Positions 12,201 through 21,575 of a stretch of 32,887 bases of DNA are shown here, piece by piece. The position numbers and the translations under genes are program-made. The stretch is from Phytophthora quininea (taxonomy: Eukaryota; Oomycota; Peronosporomycetes; Peronosporales; Peronosporaceae): contig JAAVTG010000322.1 in NCBI GenBank assembly GCA_011947345.1, forward strand, positions 1 through 32,887, in the 5' to 3' direction. The notes under the pieces were generated by a model. It saw only the letters and a list, made by a program, of their open reading frames with translations. It searched no databases and was not told the DNA's origin. Position 1 is the stretch's first letter. Each line of letters starts with the position of its first letter.

Positions 12201-15110
12201 AAGTATCAGAATCACTTGGACTCCATCGTTCCTGTTGCCTTATCTGCACTTTCGAGACGGAAGAAGAAAGAAATGGAAGAAATTCCTGCGGTCCCGGATG
12301 CGCAAGATCGATTAGCAGCATCTCGCAAACGAGTAGCATCGATGGTGTATGCTCTGACTAACCGCCAAGAGGTGGCTGGCCCGCTGGCTGCGCTGTACCT
12401 GTATCGTGAATCATGCTGTTACTCGAGCACCGAGTTTGCAGTATTACCACTTGGGGATGTCGTTCGACAGCTGTGTGAGCTAGACGAGTACACTTGCTCG
12501 GTTGTCAATGAAAGAAACTCAGAAAACACGGCATCTTTCCGGGCGGTGTCATTTCTTGATGATTACATTTATCGGCCAGATACCTTGATGGAGATTAATT
12601 TGTACGAGTTTGTAATGCGCTATTATCGCCAAAAGGGGCCATGTACACCTCGCGCGAAGCTAGGATTCTTAAGTCAGCATCCACTCCATCGAAGCCACCG
12701 CCTTGCCTGCCGCTACGAGGAGGTCGTACCTATTGTACAAGGCTTTCGGTTGCCATACGTTGACGACAAGTCATCATCAGAGATCAGAAGCAAGCACGCT
12801 GTATTATCTTTGGTGTTGTTCAAACCTTTCCGATCTCTAGAAGACCTCATTGGCGTTATGGAAAACTCAGATGAGTTATGGTTGAATGCTTTTAGTGTGT
12901 GGAAAAAACTCGCAGTGAATTCGTTAAAACAATTATGAAGAATATGAACGACTATCAGCAAGCTAGTATGCAGAATAACGAATCCAGGGCTTCCGTGGCT
13001 GACAAAGACGAAACTGCAAGTGATAACGAGGGGGACGATGAGCTGTTTGGCAAAGACGACGGCTTTGACGCGAACGATGTTTGCTTGAACACCGACGAAA
13101 GCTTTCCTGATCTTTGGGAACTTGATGAAGCGAAGATTGTTGAAGCGAAGTCTTTAAACCCGTCCATCTGTCCGACGTCTGCTGTTCCTGATGGCCGAAT
13201 AGCTCACATTCTAGATGCATTTTCACAATTTGACATGCTTCGAGGTGCTACGGCTGAAACCACCACCAGGTCAAGAGCTAGTACGTCGGTGGAAGGTATT
13301 CCGCCGCTTGATTATATGCGCGAATGGATAAAAGACGCTGATACAGACAATGCCATTGTTGCCCCCACTCAAGCAGCGAAAACTGAGCAAGATACTACGG
13401 TGATTGAACTGCTTAACGAAGCATTACGTGAGCCAAATATGAACTGGACGCCTCCAGCGATGGATAATTCCGGGCCGCCAACTACGATGAAGCAGTGCGC
13501 TAGTATTACTGACATTTCAAAGGCGTTTACGTTGAATGAAAGGCAGCACTACGCTGTCAAAAAATTGGAATGGCACTGCTGACTAGATGGAAAAATGCTG
13601 AGGCGTCATTTTACCTGAACAAAGAGGCAGAAAAGCGGCTACAAGCCGACCAGCTGCAAATGTTTCTAGGAGGCGAGGGTGGCACAGGCAAAAGTCGTGT
13701 GATTGGCGCCATTGAGGCTTTGTGCACAAGTTGGGGGAGGACCAGCAGCATTGTAAAGACCGCAATGACCGGGAAAGCGGCAACAGTCATCGGCGGACGA
13801 ACGCTAGCTAGCGTTTTGTTGCAGCTTCAGCGGGGAAGTCAATTGAGACCGTAATGAATCTGGATGTGATCGTTGTCGATGAAGTCTCAATGATGAAAAG
13901 TCCCAGCTCACACAGCTAGACACAGTGCTTCGAATGCAAAAAGAATACCTAGTGTTGCGTTTGGAGGAATTCACGTAGTGCTAGTTGGAGATTTTTGCAG
14001 CTGCCTCCAGTAGGCGGGGACCCAATTTATCGTGACCCTGGACAGAAACCAAAGTGCACCGCTAATGAAATTGCAGGCTATGAGCTTTGGCGTGGGTTTC
14101 AAGACGTGATAGTGTTGGAGGAGTCAGTTCGATTTCGACTCGATCCAGAGTGGGGTAATGGCTGCCATAATGCTCGACGTGGCGTTTGGAGTCCTGAGTT
14201 TGTATCCATTATTAATTCCCGTGTCATTTCGCGAGAAGATTCGCAAGAGAATTGGATTTCAGATGATCAGGTGACGAAATTTGTGACCCCCGACAACTCC
14301 ACAAGGTTGGCTATTAACAATTTGTTCACAGCGTCCGTAGCTAAAGCTTTGCCTAGTGCTGAGTACCCTGTCCGGGTGGTGGCCAATTTCAAAGGCAAAT
14401 TGGCTGCACTAAGCCTTGCAGAAGTGAAAATGGTGATGCGTCTCCCCGATTCAAAGTTTGGCCGAATGCCGCCGTATTTAGACTTGATTGTGGGCATGCC
14501 AGTTCAAGTGACGCAAAACATCAGACCGCAGAAAATGGTTGCCAATGGAACACTGGGTGTATTGGAATCTATTATTTATGAGCCCGATACAACCTTTCGA
14601 CTCGTGCACGATAGTGTAGCGAACATGGTGGTTAAAATCCCAAATGTTCCACCACCAGCAGTGCTAGTTCGCATTAAGCGGGGAGATTTGGCTGCACCAA
14701 TGCAAGGGTCCAATGATTCTGAGTTGTTTCCGTTTTTCTTTGACTCCCAAGCGTATAGTCAATGCCACATTTCACTCGCGGGAAACTCAAATGGGTTTCC
14801 TCGTGAACTTACTGTTCGCATCCAGCAGTTTCCCCTTGTGTGTGCAGTCTCGTCGACCGTATACAAGGTCCAAGGCGAAACGCTGGACCGAATGGTTGTT
14901 ACGGAGTGGAAGTCCTCGAATGCTATATCAAACAAGCGCCAGCAGCCGTATCTACTTGTCTCTAGAGTTACATCACGGTCTGCATTCGTGACGCTTTGTC
15001 CGATTACTCGTGAAATCATACAGTGGGCTCGCCCACCGACAGATGCTCTTGATGAAGAAGATCGACTTCTAGCTTTGAGCAATCGTACTATCCAGAAACT
15101 GATGAACTAA
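9205..15110 (+). pseudogene. Helitron Rep/Pif1-like helicase, copy 2 (frameshifts only)
   Basis: HUH endonuclease-helicase of a rolling-circle transposon. The first open segment (830 codons, 9205-11697) carries a charged N-terminus, paired CxxC motifs (CAVCD, CKEC), the Helitron-like N domain with FVTLTPN, and the HUH motif in GRGSLHIHF (His codons 11197 and 11203, residues 665 and 667). After a frame change near 11620-11640 comes the tyrosine motif YCCKYVTK at about 12180-12203. After changes at A-runs near 12903 and 13560 comes the Pif1 domain: Walker A GGTGKS at 13678-13695 and VDEVSMM near 13875-13895. Several more shifts lie between 13840 and 14000, then the frame is open to 15110 including VYKVQGETL. 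I found no in-frame nonsense codon. Several shifts fall in homopolymers, so assembly error is possible and the gene could be functional. Confidence 0.9.
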
Positions 15111-15692
15111 AAGTTGCCACAAGTTTTTGTTTTATATTATGAATGGTAATATTAGCTGGTACCCGTCTACCTGCTTCTTGCTTTACGCACCATCATCGTC
15201 TTCTTCTCCCATGAGATCAGTGGTTGCGCATGGTTTGTGCAGTCGGGCTTGGTCCAGAAGATTCTCTGGCGGTCGAACCTGGATGTTACGACGGAACCCA
15301 AATACTCCCTGAAGCCCTTTCAACGCTGCGTTTGTGCTACATGACCGTAAACGACAGCGCAACAGAACAGCAGCGTCTAGAGCAGGACACTTACGGCGTA
15401 GACCACACAATGTGGCACTGCTACGCATCTACTCCACATACTTTAAGGTGCTGACGTATCTTCGTGTGCTTCATGGACATACTCACATTGTTGATTAGTT
15501 GACTAGATGAAGTGAAGATCCTTCACGGAAGGACATACCGTCGATCTATGTAGCCCAGTAATGGACGAGTAAGCAAACTATCGATTGGATACATTCATTG
15601 TACTCATACGGTTAAGAAATGTAAGATTGGTGAGCTAAGAATTTGACGTCACGATGTGTAAATGCGCACTCAGTGCTCATCAACAGCCCTTG
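15111..15692. other. 3' flank between Helitron 2 and DSBH-ZnF copy 2
   Basis: No gene is supported. Overlapping ORFs on both strands (15183-15428 minus, ending in an acidic EEDDD tail; 15224-15454 plus) have no recognisable family, and at most one could be real. A perfect hairpin TCCTTC-ACG-GAAGGA lies at 15519-15533. The 3' terminus of Helitron 2 should lie in this stretch. Confidence 0.35.
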
Positions 15693-16430
15693 CTAAACCG
15701 TCAGCACCCGCGAACGGTTAAAGAAAAATTGATGGTACCGATTGAGATGTCTGCGGAGCGCGTCCGGGTCGGTGCCTCTGAAGGGGCAGTTCCAGACAAA
15801 GCAGAACACGTCGTCGACATCGCTCGTATCGTTGACAAAGGCAACCATTATCGGCTGAGGAAATTGTGGGCGCAGATACAGTGGGGTATCGACGTATCCG
15901 AGCAGCCCGACGTGGTTGTCGTTACCACCTGCACTAGCGAAAGCAAAGTCGCCTCTCGACAGCAGCACGTCGCCTCTGTTCAGCTCGATAATTTGCTGCT
16001 CCGAGCGAAGTGCAACGTGGTTATTCCATCCGTACCCATAAATGTAAGTACGGTCTTGCGCGGCCACGAAAATGCATCCTGGAACAGAGCTCACGTTCCC
16101 AGAATCAACCCTCGCGGTCGCGAACTCGCGGCGAACGGGTTGGTCTTCGGCACCGCGAGTCGTCCTAAGGATCCGCCACTCCTTCACCGAGGCCATAGCG
16201 AAGAACGAGCGGTAGTGACGCTCGAAATACTCCGACAGAGGTTCCGACTCATTGTCAGGAACGCGAGCACGTAGGCGATGCTCATCGTGCAGCACTCCAT
16301 CCCAGGTGTCATGAATCCACAAAACTTCGCCGTCTTCGGCCATCGCGCGTATTGTGTCGGTCATTTCAACGGGGACGGCGTGGTATAGGACGAGGTATCC
16401 TCGAGTCTTGAGGCGTTGTCTGGCGAACAT
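15693..16430 (-). CDS. DSBH-ZnF family protein, copy 2 (intact)
   Basis: 245 residues, uninterrupted. The start is the ATG at 16430 (MFARQRLKTRGY), which aligns with the other two copies. The frame is open further to 16619, but the extra 63 residues are not shared. The layout resembles oomycete phytanoyl-hydroxylase-like 2-oxoglutarate dioxygenases: an N-terminal RGYLVLYHAVP motif (residues 10-20), WIHDTWDG (38-45), an aligned position for the HxD metal site that reads RRE (100-102), GYGWN (132-136), LNRGDVLLSRGD (150-161), and SAG where the distal His is normally found. A C-terminal finger follows: C210-x4-C215-x12-H228-x4-H233. Iron binding is probably lost while the fold and a DNA- or RNA-binding finger remain. 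Role unknown. It lies tail to tail with Helitron 2 and divergent from gene A. Confidence 0.8.
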   Translation of the reverse strand: MFARQRLKTRGYLVLYHAVPVEMTDTIRAMAEDGEVLWIHDTWDGVLHDEHRLRARVPDNESEPLSEYFERHYRSFFAMASVKEWRILRTTRGAEDQPVRREFATARVDSGNVSSVPGCIFVAAQDRTYIYGYGWNNHVALRSEQQIIELNRGDVLLSRGDFAFASAGGNDNHVGLLGYVDTPLYLRPQFPQPIMVAFVNDTSDVDDVFCFVWNCPFRGTDPDALRRHLNRYHQFFFNRSRVLTV

Positions 16431-17287
16431 GGGGTCTTGCGAAGGCGTCAAAATGAAAAGTAAGTCCCCTGCATAGAATGCCAGCGCGGCCCGAAGGGAG
16501 GGCTTACCCAGTGCAATTAGGCTCGAAGTGAGGATAGACTGTTGCATACACAGTATGCACAGTAGGAATCGAAGTCTGCGTACATTCTTGGTGGCACTGC
16601 CACCTTTAAACAACTGCATATTGGCGTTACCTTGAAGCGCGGCTTTGAAGTCCCTGTGGCGATGCTTAGTTGAAGTAAGATCTGGTGCCTACAGTGGCGG
16701 TGCTTAAATAATAAGTGTTGGAGTACGTGTGGACCATAGTGATGATGTCACTACTCGTACCTGCCAAAGAAATCTGCTACGGTCAGAAGTGTAGATAGAT
16801 GCGCAGGAACAAAAGAGATAGGTCTCGAAAAGCATGATTTTGTGTCGCTGTCTACATTAATCACAAATCTACATACCAGCACCTATTGCACATTTATTCG
16901 AAAATCGGAAATGATCAACCAGAAGATAATGTTCTCTACACATCATCTTAACTTCAGCTAGTATTCGGCCTAAATTGGAGGAGCATATGTCTGTAAATCC
17001 TGTATTCGGCACACCATCCTGATCAAAAGTATGCACAACCAACGCCTCAACTTGACCAGCAACCTGACGTCAGTTAGACGTCCTGGCTCAGAGCGATGCT
17101 CTGGTTGAAGTTGAAGTGGCATGTTTCCTTTTCAAAGGTATTCGGGACTTGCGCAGCTCGGCTCTGGTTAATGAACTTATCAACCAATCAATTAGACATC
17201 CGACAGCTAAGTAGGGCTGAGCCTTTTGGTTACATTATTGGTGCATATTGGCGTATATTGTATGTAGTATGTATGAACCCTCTGCAA
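16431..17287. promoter_or_regulatory. divergent intergenic region between DSBH-ZnF copy 2 and gene A
   Basis: About 0.86 kb with no supported gene. Near the left side, minus strand, a TTTTCATTTTGACG sequence (16445-16459) lies just upstream of the DSBH-ZnF start and partly matches the oomycete initiator. At the right end a GCTCACTTTTAAATTC initiator precedes gene A. Both promoters therefore probably lie in this block. The same divergent layout is seen between 30.1 and 31.4 kb. Confidence 0.4.
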
Positions 17288-17303
17288 GCTCACTTTTAAA
17301 TTC
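17288..17303 (+). promoter_or_regulatory. initiator-like element of gene A
   Basis: GCTCACTTTTAAATTC resembles the oomycete Inr consensus GCTCATTYBNCAWTTT and aligns base for base with the element upstream of the paralogue A' (30118-30133). In both copies an ATGCC follows within 4-5 nt. The conservation between paralogues supports function. Confidence 0.6.
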
Positions 17304-17354
17304 ACCTATGCCTGAAAGCTCAAGCGCGTTGGCAGGTCGGCCAAAGCGACAGCT

Positions 17355-18175
17355 ATGGCCGACACGACCGAGGTGGATGCCGCAAGACCTGCCAATGTTG
17401 CATCTACGTGTACACGTACGCGTACACGCACACCGACACCAACATCGACGCATACGACGATGCCAACGCCCCCGCCCCCACCAACACCGACGGAGACGGC
17501 GATGTCGATGCCCCCGTCGACGCCTTTGTCAACTCCACCGACGTATACGGCAAACGCGATCGATGAACCGCACGGGGAGATCGACTTCGCTCCAAGACAA
17601 AGCCCATACCAGCGCCTACAGCAGCTTTTAGCAGCTCGATCAAGTGGCACGTCTCGACGGATCGTCACGTCCGTTCAAGGTGCGTGAGTTTGGATAGCTG
17701 TGTATGTTGCACATTCTAACAGTGAATTTGATTAGACCTACAAGAGCTAATCCAGAGGAAAGTATCGCTCCAAAGCGTCGAGCTGAGAATGAAGCTACTG
17801 TGGGTCTCTGACCACATGTACAGGGAGTCCAGGCTTGTTCGCTTGCACTTCACTGATGCTACGTCCCCGGAAACGCTACAAACTCTACTTACCGTAAGGA
17901 ACGAAATGCATGAACATTACTAGTACTCTAACAATGAACTTAATATGTAGGTGTTTCGAGACCAGTACGATCAAAACAAGGAAGAAGTCGATACCGTCCT
18001 CTTCACAGCCACGATTTGGAATATGGAGTCCACAGATACAGCGCTGCCTCCACCTGGAACCATTGTTGTCATCTCCCACTTTTCAAGCATGAAGCTTTTT
18101 CGTGAGAAGCAGTGCCAAGCAACCACAAAGCTAAGGGACATTTCGTGGGAAGAAGCAGTCAACGCCGCTGCTTGA
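17355..18175 (+). CDS. gene A: three-exon protein with possible OB fold
   Basis: Exons 17355-17679, 17736-17893 and 17951-18175 give 235 residues. The introns of 56 and 57 nt are GT-AG with CTAAC branch sites. The N-terminal third is Thr/Pro-rich low complexity. The conserved core begins at RQSPYQRLQQLLA, continues through MKLLWVSDHMY and VRLHFTDA, and ends with a beta-rich stretch (TVLFTATIW, PPPGTIVVISHFSSMKLF, KLRDISWEEA) that resembles an RPA-type OB fold. A second copy with both introns at the same positions lies at 29380-30112. An upstream ATG at 17308, directly after the initiator, matches the A' start but is in another frame, so either the N-terminus is frameshifted or translation begins at 17355. 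If it is an OB-fold protein, it could bind ssDNA for the neighbouring rolling-circle transposon. That is inference. Confidence 0.65.
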
Positions 18176-18812
18176 GTTTTCCTCTGTTGTAGCATTTCTA
18201 GCTCTCATTTGCACTATCTAATATTTCTTTTAAAATGGTAACATTCATTTGCTACAAACGAGATTTTGGCTACATGGGATCGAAGCCGTTCATATTTTTC
18301 TAGTGTACTTCTAGTAAAACCATGACTAAAGGGTTAACTGTGGACTTACACACTTTATACGCTTCCTTCCCGTTGTAAATTTTCCCTATCACCGCCACCG
18401 AGGTGACACTTACGTTTCGTGACCTGATGTTACATATACATAATTTTCATCTGAATTAGCATAATATGATATTACCGTGGCATAGATTGTAGATAAATAA
18501 TACATACTCTGCGAGTCTGTCTCCACCAGAGGACTTAAGAACATCAAGAAGGCAAGTCATGACGGGAAGATAGATTCATTGTGGGATCACACTTTTCAAA
18601 TGCTCGCGGTGAAAGAGCAGTTGCAGAAAAGCGAGGCTAGTCTTGCTCAATTTTGATCCGCCGTGGCTGGACAAAGACAATAGCAAACGGGCAGTTAAAA
18701 ATGTAAATACTGATGCATACTATTGCTGTGGGAATTTGCTGAATCATAAACTCTCTATCTGAAGGCTTCGCACCAACAGACCGCGTCAACCAAGACGAAA
18801 GCAGCTCTTCTG
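18176..18812. other. AT-rich intergenic stretch
   Basis: It follows the stop of gene A. I see no ORF with coding character, no tandem repeat and no clear inverted repeat. A short minus-strand ORF at 18637-18828 has no features. Confidence 0.4.
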
Positions 18813-19158
18813 ATGAAGGACCCGTCATCCCACTTGCGGAAATGCACAGCTGCGCTTAAGGCAGGGAAGTTAACGCAGACACCTCGGCGACAGCGATATC
18901 ACGAGAAAAACCACTCAATCGGGCAAATTATCTCCCGCATCTACGACAACGATGGACATGCAAATTCAGCAGGTAGGTTGAGCAGCATCTTATGTATATT
19001 TCAGCGTGGATAATTAACATTGATTATTTTATTTGGTTGGTCTAGCACTGCAACACCCCTCCAAAACTCACCACAGAAAAGGTATCCGAAACGTCTCTCA
19101 GGAAATCCAAGGTTCGATGTCTGTCGCTCGCATCCCGAAGTTCTCGGGGACGGACTGA
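18813..19158 (+). CDS. possible two-exon small basic protein
   Basis: Exons 18813-18972 and 19046-19158 would be joined across a 73-nt GT-AG intron (AG|GTAGGT donor, GGTCTAG acceptor) and encode 90 residues. The product is basic (KCTAALKAGKLTQTPRRQR region) with no recognised domain. It has no counterpart in the inverted right-hand module, and no promoter motif is seen. The coding call rests only on an intron-joined frame, so a chance arrangement is quite possible. Confidence 0.3.
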
Positions 19159-19509
19159 TCATCTGACAGCCCGTTTTCGTTTAATTACGAGTTTGCTCTT
19201 ATCTAATGCAGGTTTTGCACATGAAACATTGCCTTCATTGTGGTCGATATCGTTTTAGCCAGAGGTGTTGTCTCTAATCGATTTTAGTATAATATAACCG
19301 CTTAAATGTGAATCAGCAACATTTAGGATTGCGCGACTTCATATATATAGACGTCCAACAGCCGTTTACAACTGACTCAACTTCCGTGCTGCCGCTCGAT
19401 TTCACTGCTGGATTTTATCCTTGTTGGTGCAAAATTATTCTTCACCTCTGTGTAACTTTCAGTACATCAATCACTTTGGTGTCCACAAAATTTCCTGATA
19501 CTGACAGCA
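19159..19509. other. intergenic stretch upstream of gene B
   Basis: AT-rich, with no supported coding region (a 68-codon plus-strand ORF at 19308-19514 has no features). It leads into the conserved gene B promoter. Confidence 0.35.
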
Positions 19510-19555
19510 CCTGACAATCAACAAAAATTTATAAAAGACGCTCACAACCAAATCC
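19510..19555 (+). promoter_or_regulatory. conserved promoter block of gene B
   Basis: CCTGACAATCAAC at 19510-19522 and GCTCACAACC at 19540-19549 recur upstream of B' with nearly identical spacing (26022-26034 and 25996-26005 on the minus strand). A TTATAAAAG sequence at 19530-19537 is present only in this copy. The start codon follows 8 nt after 19555. Conservation of the two boxes in otherwise diverged flanks supports regulatory function. Confidence 0.55.
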
Positions 19556-19562
19556 GCTAGAG

Positions 19563-20040
19563 ATGCAAAACATATCAGCGCTTGAAAGCCGACAACGGCT
19601 CGTTGAAGTAGAGAATCAGGCTTTCAAAGATGTATTGGCCGCGTACGAGAACCTTTGCCAGATACGACAGACACACGATGCTAGTAGTCTTGTCGTCCAA
19701 GCAGCAGTGTCGCGCTTGCGAGGAGATTTGATAGGCTTTACCAGGCCCGCCAACACGCAAGTCAGACATCATTTGTGATGATGTGTTTGACAAAATGCTT
19801 GCCGAGGAAAGAAGTAGTCGTTGAGAAGCACAGGATGATCGATTTGCCGCGTTCTGGCAGCGTAGAGAACACCATCAACCGACGTGGCCATCAACAGCTC
19901 TTGTACGGCGGTTGGTTGTTCCTCGTACGCCAAACCAAGAACATGAAGCAGCAACAAGCATAAGTACTCAGGAAAGCGACGGCGTGGAGGACGCTGAAAT
20001 TATTGACCTACGAGGCAATGATCAATCGGAAGATGACTAG
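19563..20040 (+). pseudogene. gene B: coiled-coil protein with acidic tail (broken)
   Basis: The first frame (ATG at 19563) gives a helical region rich in Glu, Gln and Ala (FKDVLAAYENLCQIRQTHDA). After a frame change near 19755 the homology with B' resumes (DDVFDKMLAEE), passes an in-frame TGA after SSR (near 19833-19836), and ends in an acidic tail (IIDLRGNDQSEDD) at 20040. Full length would be about 160 residues. The family is unrecognised. The helical body followed by an SDD/EDD tail recalls histone- or nucleic-acid-associated adaptor proteins, but I have no specific evidence. It lies between genes A and C in the left module. Confidence 0.6.
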
Positions 20041-20382
20041 CGACAAGGATAATGGAGCTGCACCTAAATGGAGCTAAACGTACAAGGAGTGCATAGAATA
20101 GGTGGCCATCTAAAGGAGTGACATGTTGCTTTGCGATCGTTTGCATTTAGACTACTATTGTCTTGTTAATAATACTTATATCAGCGTCTAATGCAAATGC
20201 CGATTTTGCTCTATGAAGAAGACCAGTGCAAAGTTTGCTTAGAACCTCGCCTCGTTAGTGTGGTATGACGAGGATCAGTTTGCAAAGAACCCCGCCTCAC
20301 TACTGTGATATGGTGTGATGAGCAACTTGAACTTCGGAGTGCAGGCTGGAAGACCACCTCATTCCAGAATTGCGGCGCCAAG
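20041..20382. other. flank of gene C with short tandem duplication and exon-1 remnant
   Basis: A segment near 20228-20273 (AGTTTGCTTAGAACC...GACGAGGATC) is imperfectly repeated at about 20278-20325, a tandem duplication of roughly 50-57 bp. Bases 20371-20382 end in CCAAG before a GTAAGG donor. The ATTCCAGAA sequence just upstream matches exon 1 of paralogue C', but no aligned ATG is kept here. Confidence 0.45.
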
Positions 20383-20449
20383 GTAAGGAAGCGCTATCGT
20401 GCGAGCAAGTCTGTTGAGTCAAATTGGCTAACGTTCCGCGCTATGTTAG
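20383..20449 (+). other. probable intron directly before gene C start codon
   Basis: GTAAGG donor, CTAAC branch-like site 18 nt from the end, and ATGTTAG acceptor: a 67-nt intron ending immediately before the ATG at 20450. The same position is occupied by a 61-nt intron in C' (28759-28819). Position conservation makes it likely real. In this copy the upstream exon may be untranslated. Confidence 0.6.
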
Positions 20450-21259
20450 ATGACGAAACCGCAGGGGACCACCAACTACAATGGTGCTGAGCAAGAACGG
20501 TTGCTTGCAGTTGTTGCGGAAAGCTTGCCTCGAGAGAAAGCCGAGTGGGAACAAGTCGCAGCAGTATACAATAGCAGCAAGGACTCGAAGTGGCTCGACC
20601 GCACTAGTGTCAGCCTGAAGAGGAAGTTCACGCGGCTTTATTCGACGGCTCGGAAGAGGAAGGAGTCCGCTGTGACTTGTAGGGAGAAGACGGCATTGGT
20701 GCTACGACACAAGATAATGCGCCGCTCCAACGCGGTGCAATCGCAAGTCGATATTGAAGCTGCAAGTGGTGCACAAGATACGCCGCTACCGCAAGATGTC
20801 GACTTGACTGTTCTCCGTGGTGACCAAGACAGGAGTGGCGTAGATTCTCTCAATGCAACGAGCGGTGATGACGAAGACTGTAGTGCTGCATTTACAGGTT
20901 CAAGGAAGAGTCCAGCATCCCAGCATGACTGCGATGTTCATGCTGACGGTAACTCGAGCATGGCAAGCCGTGAAGACTTGTCGGTGGAGCGTGCTGAAGG
21001 TCGGCTTCATACTCACTGCGATGCTATACAACTATTCTTGTGGTTCCAGCGCCGGGACCAGAACCAAATGAAGCACTGGTGCGCTGATCATGAGCGAGCG
21101 CAGCTTGAGGAGAAGAAACGTCAAGATCAACATGAGCTTGATGCTCGCAATGCTCAGCAGAGGCACAAGGAGATTCTAGATTGCTTGAATTCACTTAGAC
21201 GAGAGTTAGTTGTGGAACGTTGTGGTCAGGTCGAATGTAGTGCACACGCACATAAATAA
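20450..21259 (+). CDS. gene C: SANT/Myb-like (DUF6818-type) DNA-binding protein
   Basis: 269 residues, uninterrupted. The N-terminal domain (about residues 5-75) carries the NYNGAEQERLL helix, an EWEQVAAVYN helix and a KRKFTRLYS helix. This spacing is typical of SANT/Myb-like domains, in particular the DUF6818 family known from fungi, plants and oomycetes. A polar Ser/Asp-rich linker follows, then a conserved IQLFLWFQRRDQ motif (about 195-206) and a long charged coiled coil to the C-terminus, suggesting dimerisation. It probably binds DNA in the nucleus. The paralogue C' lies in the inverted module, again 0.3-0.4 kb upstream of an H4 gene in the same orientation. Specific targets are unknown. 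Confidence 0.8.
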   Translation: MTKPQGTTNYNGAEQERLLAVVAESLPREKAEWEQVAAVYNSSKDSKWLDRTSVSLKRKFTRLYSTARKRKESAVTCREKTALVLRHKIMRRSNAVQSQVDIEAASGAQDTPLPQDVDLTVLRGDQDRSGVDSLNATSGDDEDCSAAFTGSRKSPASQHDCDVHADGNSSMASREDLSVERAEGRLHTHCDAIQLFLWFQRRDQNQMKHWCADHERAQLEEKKRQDQHELDARNAQQRHKEILDCLNSLRRELVVERCGQVECSAHAHK

Positions 21260-21468
21260 TGAAAAAATGTGGTTCTCTTGCTAATATGGCGTGCATAATA
21301 AATTTCCAGTGAAAACAGAATAAAAATCCAGCGGAAAATAATGCATCTATGGGGTGAAGATACTGCCGCGTCAAAATCAGATGCTGGTTTCCCTTTAAAA
21401 GGAAAACAGGACACAGTTGCACTGTCAGCTACTCGTCGATCGCATCCAGCATTGCATGCACTAAACTT
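21260..21468. other. intergenic region between gene C and H4
   Basis: About 200 bp of non-coding sequence after the gene C stop. It contains an imperfect palindrome around 21390-21407 (TTTCCCTTTAAAAGGAAA). No gene is seen. Confidence 0.4.
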
Positions 21469-21482
21469 TCATTTCACTATTT
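21469..21482 (+). promoter_or_regulatory. initiator of the H4 variant gene
   Basis: TCATTTCACTATTT fits 13 of 14 positions of the oomycete TCATTYBNCAWTTT initiator. It would start a leader of about 30 nt before the predicted leader intron at 21514-21568. Confidence 0.55.
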
Positions 21483-21513
21483 TCGTTGTTTATTGCAAGA
21501 GCCTGCTGCACAG

Positions 21514-21568
21514 GTACAAAATAGGTGATGTGTTGCTGTTTAAGATTGACGCTGTTGTTGCTATGCAG
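21514..21568 (+). other. probable 5' leader intron of H4 variant
   Basis: CACAG|GTACAA donor and TATGCAG acceptor (or CTATAG ending at 21574), about 55-61 nt, ending just before the start codon at 21576. The second H4 gene has a GTACGT...TTTAG intron at the same place (27623-27690). Splicing is inferred. Confidence 0.45.
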
Positions 21569-21575
21569 CTATAGA

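Larger units (their letters stand above)
8850..15550 (+). mobile_element. Helitron 2 (autonomous type, frame-disrupted); ends approximate
   Basis: The span holds the second Rep/helicase gene with a leader of two introns and a 3' flank. Only frameshifts, and no in-frame nonsense codons, were found in the coding part, so it is younger or better preserved than Helitron 1. A perfect TCCTTC-ACG-GAAGGA hairpin at 15519-15533 could mark the 3' end, but no CTRR follows at the usual distance. The limits given are estimates. Confidence 0.7.

Noticed and set aside
15519..15533. Helitron 3' terminal hairpin
   Set aside because: The hairpin is perfect, but no CTRR follows at the expected distance, and no equivalent was found at the Helitron 1 3' side.
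15654..16274. 206-codon plus-strand ORF
   Set aside because: It is the antisense of the DSBH-ZnF gene, whose minus-strand frame has two homologues in the window; the plus-strand ORF has none.
17306..17668. Val/Gly-rich minus-strand ORF and Arg/His-rich plus-strand ORF
   Set aside because: Both are off-frame readings of the Thr/Pro low-complexity exon 1 of gene A; only the gene A frame splices to a core shared with A'.
18813..19158. Possible divergent histone H2B
   Set aside because: A short stretch vaguely recalls the first H2B helix, but the remaining helices do not follow in any frame; kept only as a hypothetical small protein.
21525..21575. N-terminal extension of the H4 variant
   Set aside because: It would add a hydrophobic leader to a histone; the aligned H4' starts at MSGRGKG and a probable leader intron acceptor lies here.
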